A stretch of DNA of 64,000 nt. It comes from Clostridiales bacterium. GTDB lineage: Bacteria > Bacillota > Clostridia > Oscillospirales > Oscillospiraceae. A model generated the notes under the pieces. The model was given only the letters and a program-made list of their open reading frames with translations, did not search any database and was not told the DNA's origin. The position numbers were made by a program, and so were the translations under genes. The stretch is taken from positions 1 to 64,000 of the forward strand of contig JAQXJB010000004.1 of assembly GCA_029008095.1 (NCBI GenBank), in the 5' to 3' direction. The number at the start of each line of letters is the position of its first letter. The stretch's first letter is position 1. Positions 26,734-34,367 of the stretch are shown here, piece by piece.

Positions 26734-27963
26734 TTACGCTTTCTTGCTCTCCAGAGGCAGGAAGATGCAGAGGACACAGAAGATGAGCATAAGCGCGCCG
26801 AAGCAGATGAACATGCCGTTATAATTATTGTTTCCGACGATATTGCAAATTACATATGTAGGCAGGACGACATTTCCGACGAGTTGGATGGTTGCGATAA
26901 AGCCGCCCGCGGTACCGGCATACCGTGGGCCGATCTCCTTAAGGCTCAGAGGCAGGGAATTGATGATAGGCGAAAAGCCGGAGGTAAGGAAGCCGGTGAT
27001 GGTCAGGCAGACCACCATGACCGGCACGCTGGTTATGCGCCAGGCAAAGGCCGCGCCGGCAGCAGCGAGCAGGCCGCCCACAAACATCCACTTTTTGGGC
27101 TGCTTGAGGATGGTGCTGAGAGTGGGCGATATGAGGCAGCCAATGGTGGCGCCGATGGTTATGCACATGCCGCAGAGGGAAGCAGTCTCCTTGGAAACGC
27201 CCCGTGACTGCAGAGCGGTGGGCAAAAACTGAGTAGCGCCGACAGTTGCCGTGCAGATGCACATCATGCAGAAAGCGGCCAGCCATACGCCCTTGCTTCC
27301 GGCGCAGATCTTGATGCACTCAATAATGGGCACCTTCTCGGCAGGGGTTTCCGCCTTCACGCCCTCCGGAGCGTTCTTGTTATCGCGCATAAAGACTATC
27401 CAGAGCAGGGCGACGATAACGGCGACAATGGCAGCGCAGAGGAAAGCGCTGTGAACAGTATCAAAAACGGCTACTATGCCTGTACCGAGAGCCATGGAAA
27501 TATTGGCTATGGCCAGGAAAACGCCAAGCAGGATGCTGGCCTTGCCGGGGGCGAACCAGGTGCCGAGCACCTTGGGGCCGTTGGCGTTGAGGAAGGTGGC
27601 GCAAACGCCCATGAGGATCATGGAAGCGATGATCGTGCCGTAGGAATCCAGACCCACGCGGAGCACTACGCCCAGGGCGGACAGCACTACGCCGGTGGTG
27701 ATGACCTTGCGCGGGCCAAAGCGGTCAACCAGCAGACCTGAGACCAGGCTGAGGAACACGCCGGGAATAAGGGGCGACATGTTCACAAGGCTGAACTGAC
27801 TGTCGCTCAGTTCGCGGCCCAGGAACCGGGAAATGGCTTCCTTGCCGAAGCCTGTTATCTGATACTGCGCGAAGTTGGGCATCGTGATGCCCAGACAGAG
27901 CAGCACCAGCACAATATAGCCGTATCTGGCGGTTGAGTTCTTTGCGGAAATTCTCTCTTTCAT
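26734..27963 (-). CDS. MFS transporter of unknown substrate
   Basis: Twelve-segment major-facilitator carrier of 409 aa. The typical A-motif-like loop is GLLVDRFGPRKVI after helix 2, and a long cytoplasmic loop (RDNKNAPEGVKAETPAEK) lies between the halves. The first half begins YIVLVLLCLGITMPNFAQYQITGFG. The layout suggests the cyanate/nitrate-type or anion-cation symporter branches, but no substrate can be read. Its start is only 15 bp after the whiA stop, so it probably forms the tail of the hprK-murB-rapZ-whiA transcript. Confidence 0.82.
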   Translation of the reverse strand: MKERISAKNSTARYGYIVLVLLCLGITMPNFAQYQITGFGKEAISRFLGRELSDSQFSLVNMSPLIPGVFLSLVSGLLVDRFGPRKVITTGVVLSALGVVLRVGLDSYGTIIASMILMGVCATFLNANGPKVLGTWFAPGKASILLGVFLAIANISMALGTGIVAVFDTVHSAFLCAAIVAVIVALLWIVFMRDNKNAPEGVKAETPAEKVPIIECIKICAGSKGVWLAAFCMMCICTATVGATQFLPTALQSRGVSKETASLCGMCITIGATIGCLISPTLSTILKQPKKWMFVGGLLAAAGAAFAWRITSVPVMVVCLTITGFLTSGFSPIINSLPLSLKEIGPRYAGTAGGFIATIQLVGNVVLPTYVICNIVGNNNYNGMFICFGALMLIFCVLCIFLPLESKKA

Positions 27964-27978
27964 TCTGACTTGCCTTTC

Positions 27979-28875
27979 TTATTTTGCCAATTCTATTATT
28001 TTTCTCAGCCTGTGATTCAGGCATGATTTCGTTACGGGCGGGTCGGCCATAGCGGCCAGCTCCGCGATACTCGCCTCCGGGTTAGCCACACGAATACGCG
28101 CCGTTTCCTTATATTTTTCGCCAAGCCCGTCCAGCGCTCCCGACTCCTCCAGAGCGCGGATCGCCTCTATCTGGGTCATGGCGGCGTTGACGGTTTTCTC
28201 CACGTTGGCGGTATCGCAGTTCACCTTGCGGTTTATGCTGTTGCGCATATCCTTCTCCACCTTGGCGTTCATTATCTCCATCGCCGCCACCGGCGCGCCA
28301 AGGGTCGTGAGCAGATCCTCGATGGCCTCGCTCTGCTTCAGATAGGTCACGCAATTACCTCCGCGGCGGGAATTGCGCGCGGAAAATCCCATTTCAAAGA
28401 GCACGGAAACGACCTCGTTGCTCACATTGAAATGACCCGTGATAAGCTCAAGATGATAATTTTTCCGCGGGTCGGTGACTGAGCCTCCCGCGAGGAAAGC
28501 TCCGCGCACAAAGGCCACCCGGCAGCATTCAGACTCCAGCACGCCGAGATTGATGTGATGGGCGAGTATTCGCTCCCGCTCATAGCCGAAGTGCCGGAAA
28601 ACATCATCTATCTTCTCCCGCTGGGTCACGGCAAGAACGATCTTGCCTTCGGCAGCTTCAAAACCCTGCCGCTGATCGACTTCCCATCCAAAGGCCCGGC
28701 TGAAGAGCTTCTCCACCCGCTGGGCGAAGGGCCGCGACTCGGTAACGATACGTATATCGTCCGCGGAAAAGGTATTGCAGTAAAGGAGTATACCATAAAT
28801 CTCCGCAGCCGTGCAACATTTTTTATTGATAGGCTGGCGGCACATTTCCGCCTTTGCCTCGGACGCAAAGCTCAT
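27979..28875 (-). CDS. whiA: WhiA, DNA-binding regulator
   Basis: Conserved Gram-positive protein of 298 aa needed for sporulation or division control, built from LAGLIDADG-like homing-endonuclease-fold N- and middle domains plus a C-terminal helix-turn-helix. Motifs are MSFASEAKAEM, CCRVAFVRGAFLAGGSVTDPRKNYHLE, NCDTANVEKTVNAAMTQ and KYKETARIRVANPEASIAELA. ATG 28875 is chosen by homology; AAAGGA lies rather far (about 16 bp) upstream, and the GTG in the ORF track is too close to it. It is 28 bp downstream of rapZ. Confidence 0.94.
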   Translation of the reverse strand: MSFASEAKAEMCRQPINKKCCTAAEIYGILLYCNTFSADDIRIVTESRPFAQRVEKLFSRAFGWEVDQRQGFEAAEGKIVLAVTQREKIDDVFRHFGYERERILAHHINLGVLESECCRVAFVRGAFLAGGSVTDPRKNYHLELITGHFNVSNEVVSVLFEMGFSARNSRRGGNCVTYLKQSEAIEDLLTTLGAPVAAMEIMNAKVEKDMRNSINRKVNCDTANVEKTVNAAMTQIEAIRALEESGALDGLGEKYKETARIRVANPEASIAELAAMADPPVTKSCLNHRLRKIIELAK

Positions 28876-28903
28876 GGCGCTGTTTGGCACATCCTTTCTC
28901 TTG

Positions 28904-29761
28904 CTATTTGCTCACATCCCGGTGAGAACAAGCAGTGTCATAGCCCTGCTCTCGCGCAAATTCAGCCACTGCTTCGGCAACAGCAACACTGCGGTGATGG
29001 CCGCCGGTGCAGCCAATGGCTATAACTATGGAGGGCTTACCCTCCTCCGCGTATTGGGGCAGCAGGAAGCCTATCAGGTCGGTGAGCTTATTCATGAACT
29101 CGCCGGTCTGCTCATATTGGAAGATATAATCACGCACAGGCTCGTCCAGACCGCATTGGTGGGTCAGCTCCGGCACGTAGTAAGGATTGGGCAGGAAGCG
29201 CACGTCAAAGACCAGGTCGGCATCGGTAGGAACGCCGTATTTGAAGCCGAAGGATTCCACGTTTACATGCAGGCCGCGCAGCTCGTTCTTATCAGCAAAA
29301 AGATCAAGTATGCTGTGCTGCAGTTGGGCAAGCGTATAGTTGCTGGTATTGATGATGTAATCAGCCCTGTCCCTGATGGGCGCCAGAAGCTTCTTCTCGC
29401 GGGTAATGGCTTCCTCCACGTTCGTTCCATCCGGGTCGAGAGGATGGCGGCGGCGGGTCTCCTTATACCTTTTCAGTATAACGCTGTTGCTGGCCTCGAT
29501 GTAAATTATCTTATACTCCACGCCCAGCTCGTGCATTCGCTCAAGAGCAGTGAAAAGCTCATCGAAGCTGTCTCTGCCGCGCACGTCGGTAACAAGTGCC
29601 ACCTTATCATAGCGTCCCTTGGTGGCCAGACACAGCTCCGTAAAAATCGGTATAAGCACCACGGGCATATTATCCACGCAGTAAAAATCCAGATCCTCCA
29701 GAATGGCCGCAACCTTACTCTTGCCCGCGCCGGAAAGCCCCGATATGACAAAAAATTCCAT
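28904..29761 (-). CDS. rapZ: RapZ/YvcJ nucleotide-binding protein
   Basis: P-loop protein of 285 aa. It has N-terminal Walker A ISGLSGAGKSKVAAILED, Walker-B-like LVTDVRGR, and the C-terminal domain with DVRFLPNPYYVPELTHQCGLDEPV and IAIGCTGGHHRSVAVAE. In enterics RapZ is an RNA-binding adaptor sensing glucosamine-6-phosphate; in Bacillus YvcJ is a GTP/ATPase linked to competence. The start is fixed by GGAGGAT 5-6 bp upstream; the ORF track's N-terminal extension is the SD-sequestering RNA element. The gene lies between murB and whiA. Confidence 0.94.
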   Translation of the reverse strand: MEFFVISGLSGAGKSKVAAILEDLDFYCVDNMPVVLIPIFTELCLATKGRYDKVALVTDVRGRDSFDELFTALERMHELGVEYKIIYIEASNSVILKRYKETRRRHPLDPDGTNVEEAITREKKLLAPIRDRADYIINTSNYTLAQLQHSILDLFADKNELRGLHVNVESFGFKYGVPTDADLVFDVRFLPNPYYVPELTHQCGLDEPVRDYIFQYEQTGEFMNKLTDLIGFLLPQYAEEGKPSIVIAIGCTGGHHRSVAVAEAVAEFAREQGYDTACSHRDVSK

Positions 29762-29765
29762 ATTC

Positions 29766-29900
29766 ATCCTCCATGCGGCAGCACCGCACAAATAGTCATT
29801 CAAAATCTCCCCCGCATGGAGGATTTTTGCCATCATCGCCGGTTGCACGAAGGGCGAGGCAATGGGCTATTCAATCATATCGTGTGATTTTTCACACGAT
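29766..29900 (-). promoter_or_regulatory. SD-sequestering dispersed leader element, copy A (upstream of rapZ)
   Basis: Read on the minus strand: palindrome ATCGTGTGA-AAAA-TCACACGAT, a linker, hairpin ATTGCC/GGCGAT, then the 13-bp stem ATCCTCCATGCGG (29812-29824) / CCGCATGGAGGAT (29766-29778) with a ~33-nt loop. The 3' strand contains the rapZ SD. About 100 nt are nearly identical to the segment upstream of the HD gene at 53635. It fills the 164-bp murB-rapZ gap. Confidence 0.8.
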
Positions 29901-29925
29901 TTCCTGTTTCGCCGTTTCCGGCGGC

Positions 29926-30816
29926 TTATCGAACGATCCGTATCTCCGGCTCCAGCTCTATACCGCTGGCGGCAAATACGGCCTCCTTAACTTTATCTAT
30001 GAGCGCAAGAACGTCGGAACAGGTAGCCCCGCCCACGTTTACAAGGAAGCCCGCGTGCTTGACGGACACCTGAGCGCCGCCCACCGTGAGTCCCTTCAGC
30101 CCCGCCTGGTCTATCAATGCGGCGGCATAGCCGCCCACCGGGCGCTTGAAAGCGCTGCCCGCCGAGGGCAAATTCAGAGGCTGGCTGGCCTTGCGTTTGG
30201 CTGCCAGTTGGTTCATTTTTTCCTGTATCTCCGCTTCAACGCCGGGCTGCAGTGAAAACTCGCTGTAAAGCACGATCTCCCCGGGCTGAAAGCGGCTGTG
30301 GCGGTAGCTGAACTCATGCTCCCCGCCGCTGACCTCACGCAGCTCTCCGGCGGTGTCCAGATACACGGTTCTGCGCGTTATATCCTTCATTTCTCCGCCG
30401 TAAGCGCCCGCGTTCATTATTATCGCGCCGCCCACGCTTCCCGGGATGCCGTGGGCAAATTCCATGCCGGTAAGCGCGTTCTTCCGGGCGAACACCGCCG
30501 CCTGGGAAAGGAGCGCCCCGCTCTCCGCGCGGACGATACCGTCCCCGGCAAGGCTTACGCCGTTCAGCCCGGTGGTCTTGATGACCACGCCCCGGCAGCC
30601 CTCGTCCGCAAAGAGCAGATTGCTGCCGTTGCCCATTACAAAGGGATGAATATCCATTTCCAGAAGCGCCCTATACAGCGCCGTAAGCTCCTCCGCGCTT
30701 TTTGGAAGGAGCATCACATCCGCCGGCCCTCCGATGCGGAAGCTGGTATGGTTTTTCAGCGGCTCATTTTCCCTTATCTCCAGTCCGGGGAAAAGGGCGC
30801 GAATTTTATTCAGCAT
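29926..30816 (-). CDS. murB: UDP-N-acetylenolpyruvoylglucosamine reductase
   Basis: FAD/NADPH enzyme that reduces UDP-GlcNAc-enolpyruvate to UDP-MurNAc in peptidoglycan synthesis. At 296 aa it is the type II (Gram-positive) form. FAD-binding segments are HTSFRIGGPADVMLLP, NGSNLLFADEG, GIPGSVGGAIIMNAGAYGGE, with SYRHSRF, catalytic Ser in LPSAGSAFKRP and a C-terminal Glu in ELEPEIRIV. It starts 3 bp after the hprK stop, so the two are translationally linked. Confidence 0.96.
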   Translation of the reverse strand: MLNKIRALFPGLEIRENEPLKNHTSFRIGGPADVMLLPKSAEELTALYRALLEMDIHPFVMGNGSNLLFADEGCRGVVIKTTGLNGVSLAGDGIVRAESGALLSQAAVFARKNALTGMEFAHGIPGSVGGAIIMNAGAYGGEMKDITRRTVYLDTAGELREVSGGEHEFSYRHSRFQPGEIVLYSEFSLQPGVEAEIQEKMNQLAAKRKASQPLNLPSAGSAFKRPVGGYAAALIDQAGLKGLTVGGAQVSVKHAGFLVNVGGATCSDVLALIDKVKEAVFAASGIELEPEIRIVR

Positions 30817-30819
30817 CTG

Positions 30820-31782
30820 TCAACCGTCTTTCTTCTTGACCTTAATATCCTTGTCGAACTGAGAATTGATGCGCTCAGTGAATTCCATCGCGCTGTCGAT
30901 GCCCATGCGCTTCTGGCGGTTCGCCATAGCCGCCGTCTCGATGATGACGGCAAGGTTGCGTCCCGGCTTTACCGGCACGGTGATCGAGGGCACCTTCACG
31001 CCGAGAATATCGGTATATTTATTATCGATGCCAAGGCGGTCATACATATATCCGTCCTGCCAGGGCTCGATATTGATTATCAGCTCCACCTTTTCGCTGT
31101 CCTTGACCGCGCCCATACCGAAGAGCTTGCGGACATCGATTACGCCGATACCTCTCAGCTCCACATAATAGCGGATGATCTCAGGGGCGGTGCCGATGAG
31201 GGTATTATAGGAGACACGCTTTATCTCCACCGCGTCGTCAGCCACCAGACGGTGGCCGCGCTTTACCAGCTCAATGGCTGCCTCGCTCTTGCCTATTCCG
31301 CTTTCACCTATGAGCAGCACGCCCTCGCCGTAGACCTCCACCATAACGCCGTGGCGGGTAATACGTGGTGCGAGATGCTCATTAAGGCTGGTGATGATAT
31401 TAGCCATGAATTCCGAGGTATCGCGGTCGGTACGCAGCAGGGGCGTATGATACTTCTCCGCCAGCTCGATGCAGCTCGGGTCAACCTTCATGCGGTTGCA
31501 GATGATGAGGGCGGGTATATCATGCTTGAACAGCAGCTCATATATCTTTCTCCTCTCCTCCTGGGGCAGAGTGCGAAGATACATTATCTCGATTATACCC
31601 ATTATCTGCAGGCGCAAATTGTCGAAGTGATTGAAGAAACCGATAAGCTGCATACCCGGGCGGTTTATGTCAGGCGTATGAACCAATATCTCCTCATAAT
31701 TCTCGGGGATATACACCTTCTCCAGTTCAAATTCATCCACCAGCTTATAGAGCGGCACGGAATATTCATGTCTCTGGTCCAT
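30820..31782 (-). CDS. hprK: HPr kinase/phosphorylase
   Basis: Phosphorylates and dephosphorylates Ser46 of HPr, the key signal in Firmicute carbon catabolite repression. The protein has 320 aa: an N-terminal domain, then Walker A GESGIGKSEAAIELVKRGHRLVADDAVEI (about residues 145-173), ELRGIGVIDVRKLFG, and the C-terminal signature PVKPGRNLAVIIETAAMANRQK. ATG 31782 is chosen over the ORF-track start because AAGGAGG lies 8 bp upstream. It is first in the hprK-murB-rapZ-whiA run, with a promoter of its own. Confidence 0.95.
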   Translation of the reverse strand: MDQRHEYSVPLYKLVDEFELEKVYIPENYEEILVHTPDINRPGMQLIGFFNHFDNLRLQIMGIIEIMYLRTLPQEERRKIYELLFKHDIPALIICNRMKVDPSCIELAEKYHTPLLRTDRDTSEFMANIITSLNEHLAPRITRHGVMVEVYGEGVLLIGESGIGKSEAAIELVKRGHRLVADDAVEIKRVSYNTLIGTAPEIIRYYVELRGIGVIDVRKLFGMGAVKDSEKVELIINIEPWQDGYMYDRLGIDNKYTDILGVKVPSITVPVKPGRNLAVIIETAAMANRQKRMGIDSAMEFTERINSQFDKDIKVKKKDG

Positions 31783-31822
31783 AGTGGCTGCCTCCTTAGT
31801 GCGAAATTTATCCATACGTTTT

Positions 31823-31851
31823 ATTGTATTATATTTTTGGAATTTTTACAA
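31823..31851 (-). promoter_or_regulatory. Promoter of the hprK operon
   Basis: Minus-strand TTGTAA, 17-bp spacer, TACAAT, giving a short leader before the AAGGAGG of hprK. Confidence 0.6.
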
Positions 31852-31993
31852 TGCTTTTTCCCTGCGCAGCAAGAAATATTTGCTTTGGCCGCAAATTCCT
31901 GTTGATTTTTTGCCGAGTTTAGGTAATAATATATGATGTATCGAAAAAAGCGGGAATATTTTCCCGCAAAAGCTTGAAAATTCAAAAAAAGAT

Positions 31994-32022
31994 TTGACAA
32001 AGCCGCTTTGATACACTATAAT
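31994..32022 (+). promoter_or_regulatory. Near-perfect sigma-A promoter for yceD-rpmF
   Basis: TTGACA, 17-bp spacer, TATAAT, identical to consensus. The start site would be near 32029. Upstream lies a small hairpin GCGGGAA-TATT-TTCCCGC (about 31951-31968). Confidence 0.88.
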
Positions 32023-32033
32023 AATCGGGCATC

Positions 32034-32174
32034 ATGGTTAAGGCATCGTTAGGCTTCGGCCCCTTTGCCTTCCGGTTCCTGCGCCACGCTTTTCAGGAAC
32101 AGCCACGAAGCATGGGCACAAATTCGCCCGATAAAACCGGCGCGGATCTGTTTCCCGCCGTCTTTCAGGGGTGA
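32034..32174 (+). CDS. Possible 46-codon leader ORF upstream of yceD
   Basis: An ATG about 5 nt from the predicted transcription start opens 46 codons ending in TGA, 5 bp before the yceD ATG and overlapping its ribosome site. The predicted peptide (MVKASLGFGPFAFRFLRHAF...) is basic and unlike known proteins. There is no SD, so it would need leaderless initiation. It could be chance. Confidence 0.3.
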   Translation: MVKASLGFGPFAFRFLRHAFQEQPRSMGTNSPDKTGADLFPAVFQG

Positions 32175-32179
32175 AGATT

Positions 32180-32674
32180 ATGCTATTGGATCTGCACACA
32201 ATAATCGCCAGCCCCGGCAGCGTACCGTTTTCATATGAAGCGGATATTTCCGATATGCATTTCGACTCCGTCAGCGAATTTCTCACTCCGCTGCGGGCCG
32301 AGGGCAAGGTCGTAAATTCCGCGGGTGTGCTTACGCTCACCGCTTCCATCAGCGTGAAAATGCTCTGCGTCTGCGACAGGTGCGGCACCGAGTACGAGCA
32401 GGAAAAGAACCTCGAGATCACGGCGAAGCTCGCCGAGGAACTGGAGGACGAGGATAACCCGGACATCTACCTTGTTGTTGACAGCAAGGCGGATCTGGAC
32501 GAGATAATCATCACTTCGTTCGTGCTCGACATGGATACGAAATTCCTTTGCAGCGAGGATTGCCCCGGCCTCTGCCACCAATGCGGCAAGCCCCTCAGGG
32601 ACGGACCCTGCGGCTGCAAAAAGGATATAGACCCCAGATTAGCTGTATTAGGGCAGCTATTGAACGACAATTAA
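32180..32674 (+). CDS. yceD: YceD (DUF177) family protein
   Basis: Conserved protein encoded before rpmF in many bacteria and thought to act in rRNA metabolism or ribosome assembly. It has 164 aa with the family's Cys-pair zinc-ribbon-like pattern: CVCDRCGTEYEQ in the middle and CSEDCPGLCHQCGKPLRDGPCGCKK near the C-terminus, ending in DPRLAVLGQLL. ATG 32180 is chosen because AGGGGTG precedes it, and the GTG of the ORF track overlaps that site. It is 43 bp before rpmF in the same transcript. Confidence 0.92.
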   Translation: MLLDLHTIIASPGSVPFSYEADISDMHFDSVSEFLTPLRAEGKVVNSAGVLTLTASISVKMLCVCDRCGTEYEQEKNLEITAKLAEELEDEDNPDIYLVVDSKADLDEIIITSFVLDMDTKFLCSEDCPGLCHQCGKPLRDGPCGCKKDIDPRLAVLGQLLNDN

Positions 32675-32717
32675 AATTAAACGCTGCTCGCACAGCTAAG
32701 CACGAGGAGGTGTCAAA

Positions 32718-32900
32718 ATGGCGGTTCCCAAGAGAAAAGTATCTAAGGCAAGAAGAGATACCAGACGTAACTCTCACTGGAAGCTCACTACTCCCGGTAT
32801 CGTTGCCTGCCCCAAGTGCGGGGTTTACCACCTGCCCCACAGAGTCTGCAAGGCCTGCGGAACTTATGACGGCAGAGAGGTCATTGCTCAGGCAAAGTAA
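32718..32900 (+). CDS. rpmF: 50S ribosomal protein L32
   Basis: Small large-subunit protein, 60 aa, with the standard start MAVPKRKVSKARRDTRRNSHWKL and a zinc-binding Cys4 pattern CPKCGVYHLPHRVCKACG. The presence of all four Cys marks it as the zinc-containing (C+) form. GAGGAGG lies upstream, and a strong palindrome follows. Confidence 0.97.
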   Translation: MAVPKRKVSKARRDTRRNSHWKLTTPGIVACPKCGVYHLPHRVCKACGTYDGREVIAQAK

Positions 32901-32917
32901 TCTCAGAAGCTTTTAAG

Positions 32918-32952
32918 AATAGAGGGGAGGGATTACCTCCCCTCTATTTCTT
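32918..32952 (+). terminator. Terminator after rpmF
   Basis: The 13-bp perfect stem AATAGAGGGGAGG/CCTCCCCTCTATT with loop GATTA is followed by TCTTATG. The T-run is short. Confidence 0.8.
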
Positions 32953-33035
32953 ATGATTTTCAGCTATTCCGCATATCCGCCCGGCAAATTATGAGCCTGG
33001 CAAATGATAACCTCTACTCAAAAGGAGTGACACCC

Positions 33036-34343
33036 GTGGCATACAACACCATAAGCTCCGTCGATCCCGGCAGTCTGGCCGAGGCGGCGGGAGTCCGAGC
33101 CGGTGAGACCGTTCTGAAGGTGAACCGCCGGGAGATAAACGATGTGCTGGACTTCAAGTATCACTCTGAGAGCAAGAAGGTCGTGCTGCTGCTCCGGAGC
33201 GAGAACGGCAAGACCCGTAAGGTGAAAATAAAGAACCCGGATTTTCAGCCCCTCGGCCTCAACTTTGAGGAATACCTCATGGACAAGGCACGCCGCTGCG
33301 CCAATAACTGCGTCTTCTGCTTCATCGACCAGCTCCCCAAGGGGCTGCGGGAAACCCTTTACTTCAAGGACGACGACTCCCGCCTTTCCTTCCTTCAGGG
33401 AAATTACGTCACACTCACCAATCTCTCCGAGCGTGAGGTACAGCGGATAATCGACCTGAAGATAAGCCCCATGAACATCTCCGTCCACACCACCAACGCC
33501 GAGCTGCGGGTAAAGATGCTCCGCAACAAGAACGCCGGAGAGTGCCTGAACATCATGCGCCGCTTTGCCGACGCGGGCATAAAGATGAACTGCCAGATAG
33601 TCTGCTGCCCCGGCCTCAACGACGGTGAGGAGCTTCTGCGCACCATGATGACCCTCACGGTGCTCTACCCTCAGGTGGACAGCGTTTCCATAGTGCCCGT
33701 GGGCATAACGAAGTATCGCGGCGGGCTATATCCCCTCAAGCCCGTTGACAGAAAAAAGGCCGCGGAAATCATCGACATTGTCGATAACTACGGCGACGAA
33801 TTCGCGAAAAATGTGGGACGGCGCATTTTTTACTGCTCCGACGAGCTTTATCTTCGGGCAGGCCGCCCCCTTCCCGATACAGAATATTACGACGAATACC
33901 CCCAATATGAAAACGGCGTGGGTCTCATGCGCTCCCTATCCGACGAATTTGAGAGCGCTCTGAAGCTGCTCGACGAGGACCCGGTCTCCTATTTCTCCGT
34001 GGCCACCGGCGAGGCGGCCGCCCCCTTTATCAAGGGGCTTATTGAGAAGCTGGGCGAGAAGTGCACGAACGCCCACGGCAAGGTATATCCCATCAAAAAC
34101 AACTTTCTCGGAGACAGCGTGGACGTAGCGGGTCTTGTTTCCGGCGGCGATATCCTCGCTCAGCTCAAGGGCAAGGAGCTGGGACGCAGGCTGCTGATCC
34201 CCGCCGTAATGCTCCGCCACGGCGGCGACGTTTTTCTGGACGACGTGAGCCTGGAGCAGCTCTCGGCAGAGCTGGGAGTGCCCGTGATCCCCGTTCCCAA
34301 CGACGGAGGCGCCCTTCTCGACGCCATGCTGGGACTGAACTGA
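33036..34343 (+). CDS. DUF512-family protein with PDZ-like and radical-SAM-like Cys motif
   Basis: Protein of 435 aa, conserved in Clostridia directly upstream of der. A PDZ-like N-terminus (SSVDPGSLAEAAGVRAGETVLKVN) is followed by the Cys cluster CANNCVFCFIDQLPKGLRETLYFKDDDSRLSF, which resembles a radical-SAM CxxxCxxC site (here CANNCVFC), then HTTNAELRVKML, CPGLNDG, SIVPVGITKYRGG and a C-terminal DUF512 domain. The start is GTG 33036 with AAAGGAG 8 bp upstream; the ORF-track start lies 15 codons too early. Function is unknown. Confidence 0.87.
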   Translation: MAYNTISSVDPGSLAEAAGVRAGETVLKVNRREINDVLDFKYHSESKKVVLLLRSENGKTRKVKIKNPDFQPLGLNFEEYLMDKARRCANNCVFCFIDQLPKGLRETLYFKDDDSRLSFLQGNYVTLTNLSEREVQRIIDLKISPMNISVHTTNAELRVKMLRNKNAGECLNIMRRFADAGIKMNCQIVCCPGLNDGEELLRTMMTLTVLYPQVDSVSIVPVGITKYRGGLYPLKPVDRKKAAEIIDIVDNYGDEFAKNVGRRIFYCSDELYLRAGRPLPDTEYYDEYPQYENGVGLMRSLSDEFESALKLLDEDPVSYFSVATGEAAAPFIKGLIEKLGEKCTNAHGKVYPIKNNFLGDSVDVAGLVSGGDILAQLKGKELGRRLLIPAVMLRHGGDVFLDDVSLEQLSAELGVPVIPVPNDGGALLDAMLGLN

Positions 34344-34367
34344 CATTACACAAAGGAGGCAAACGAT

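Noticed and set aside
30298-31905. 535-aa plus-strand ORF opposite murB and hprK
   Set aside because: Antisense frame crossing two conserved genes.
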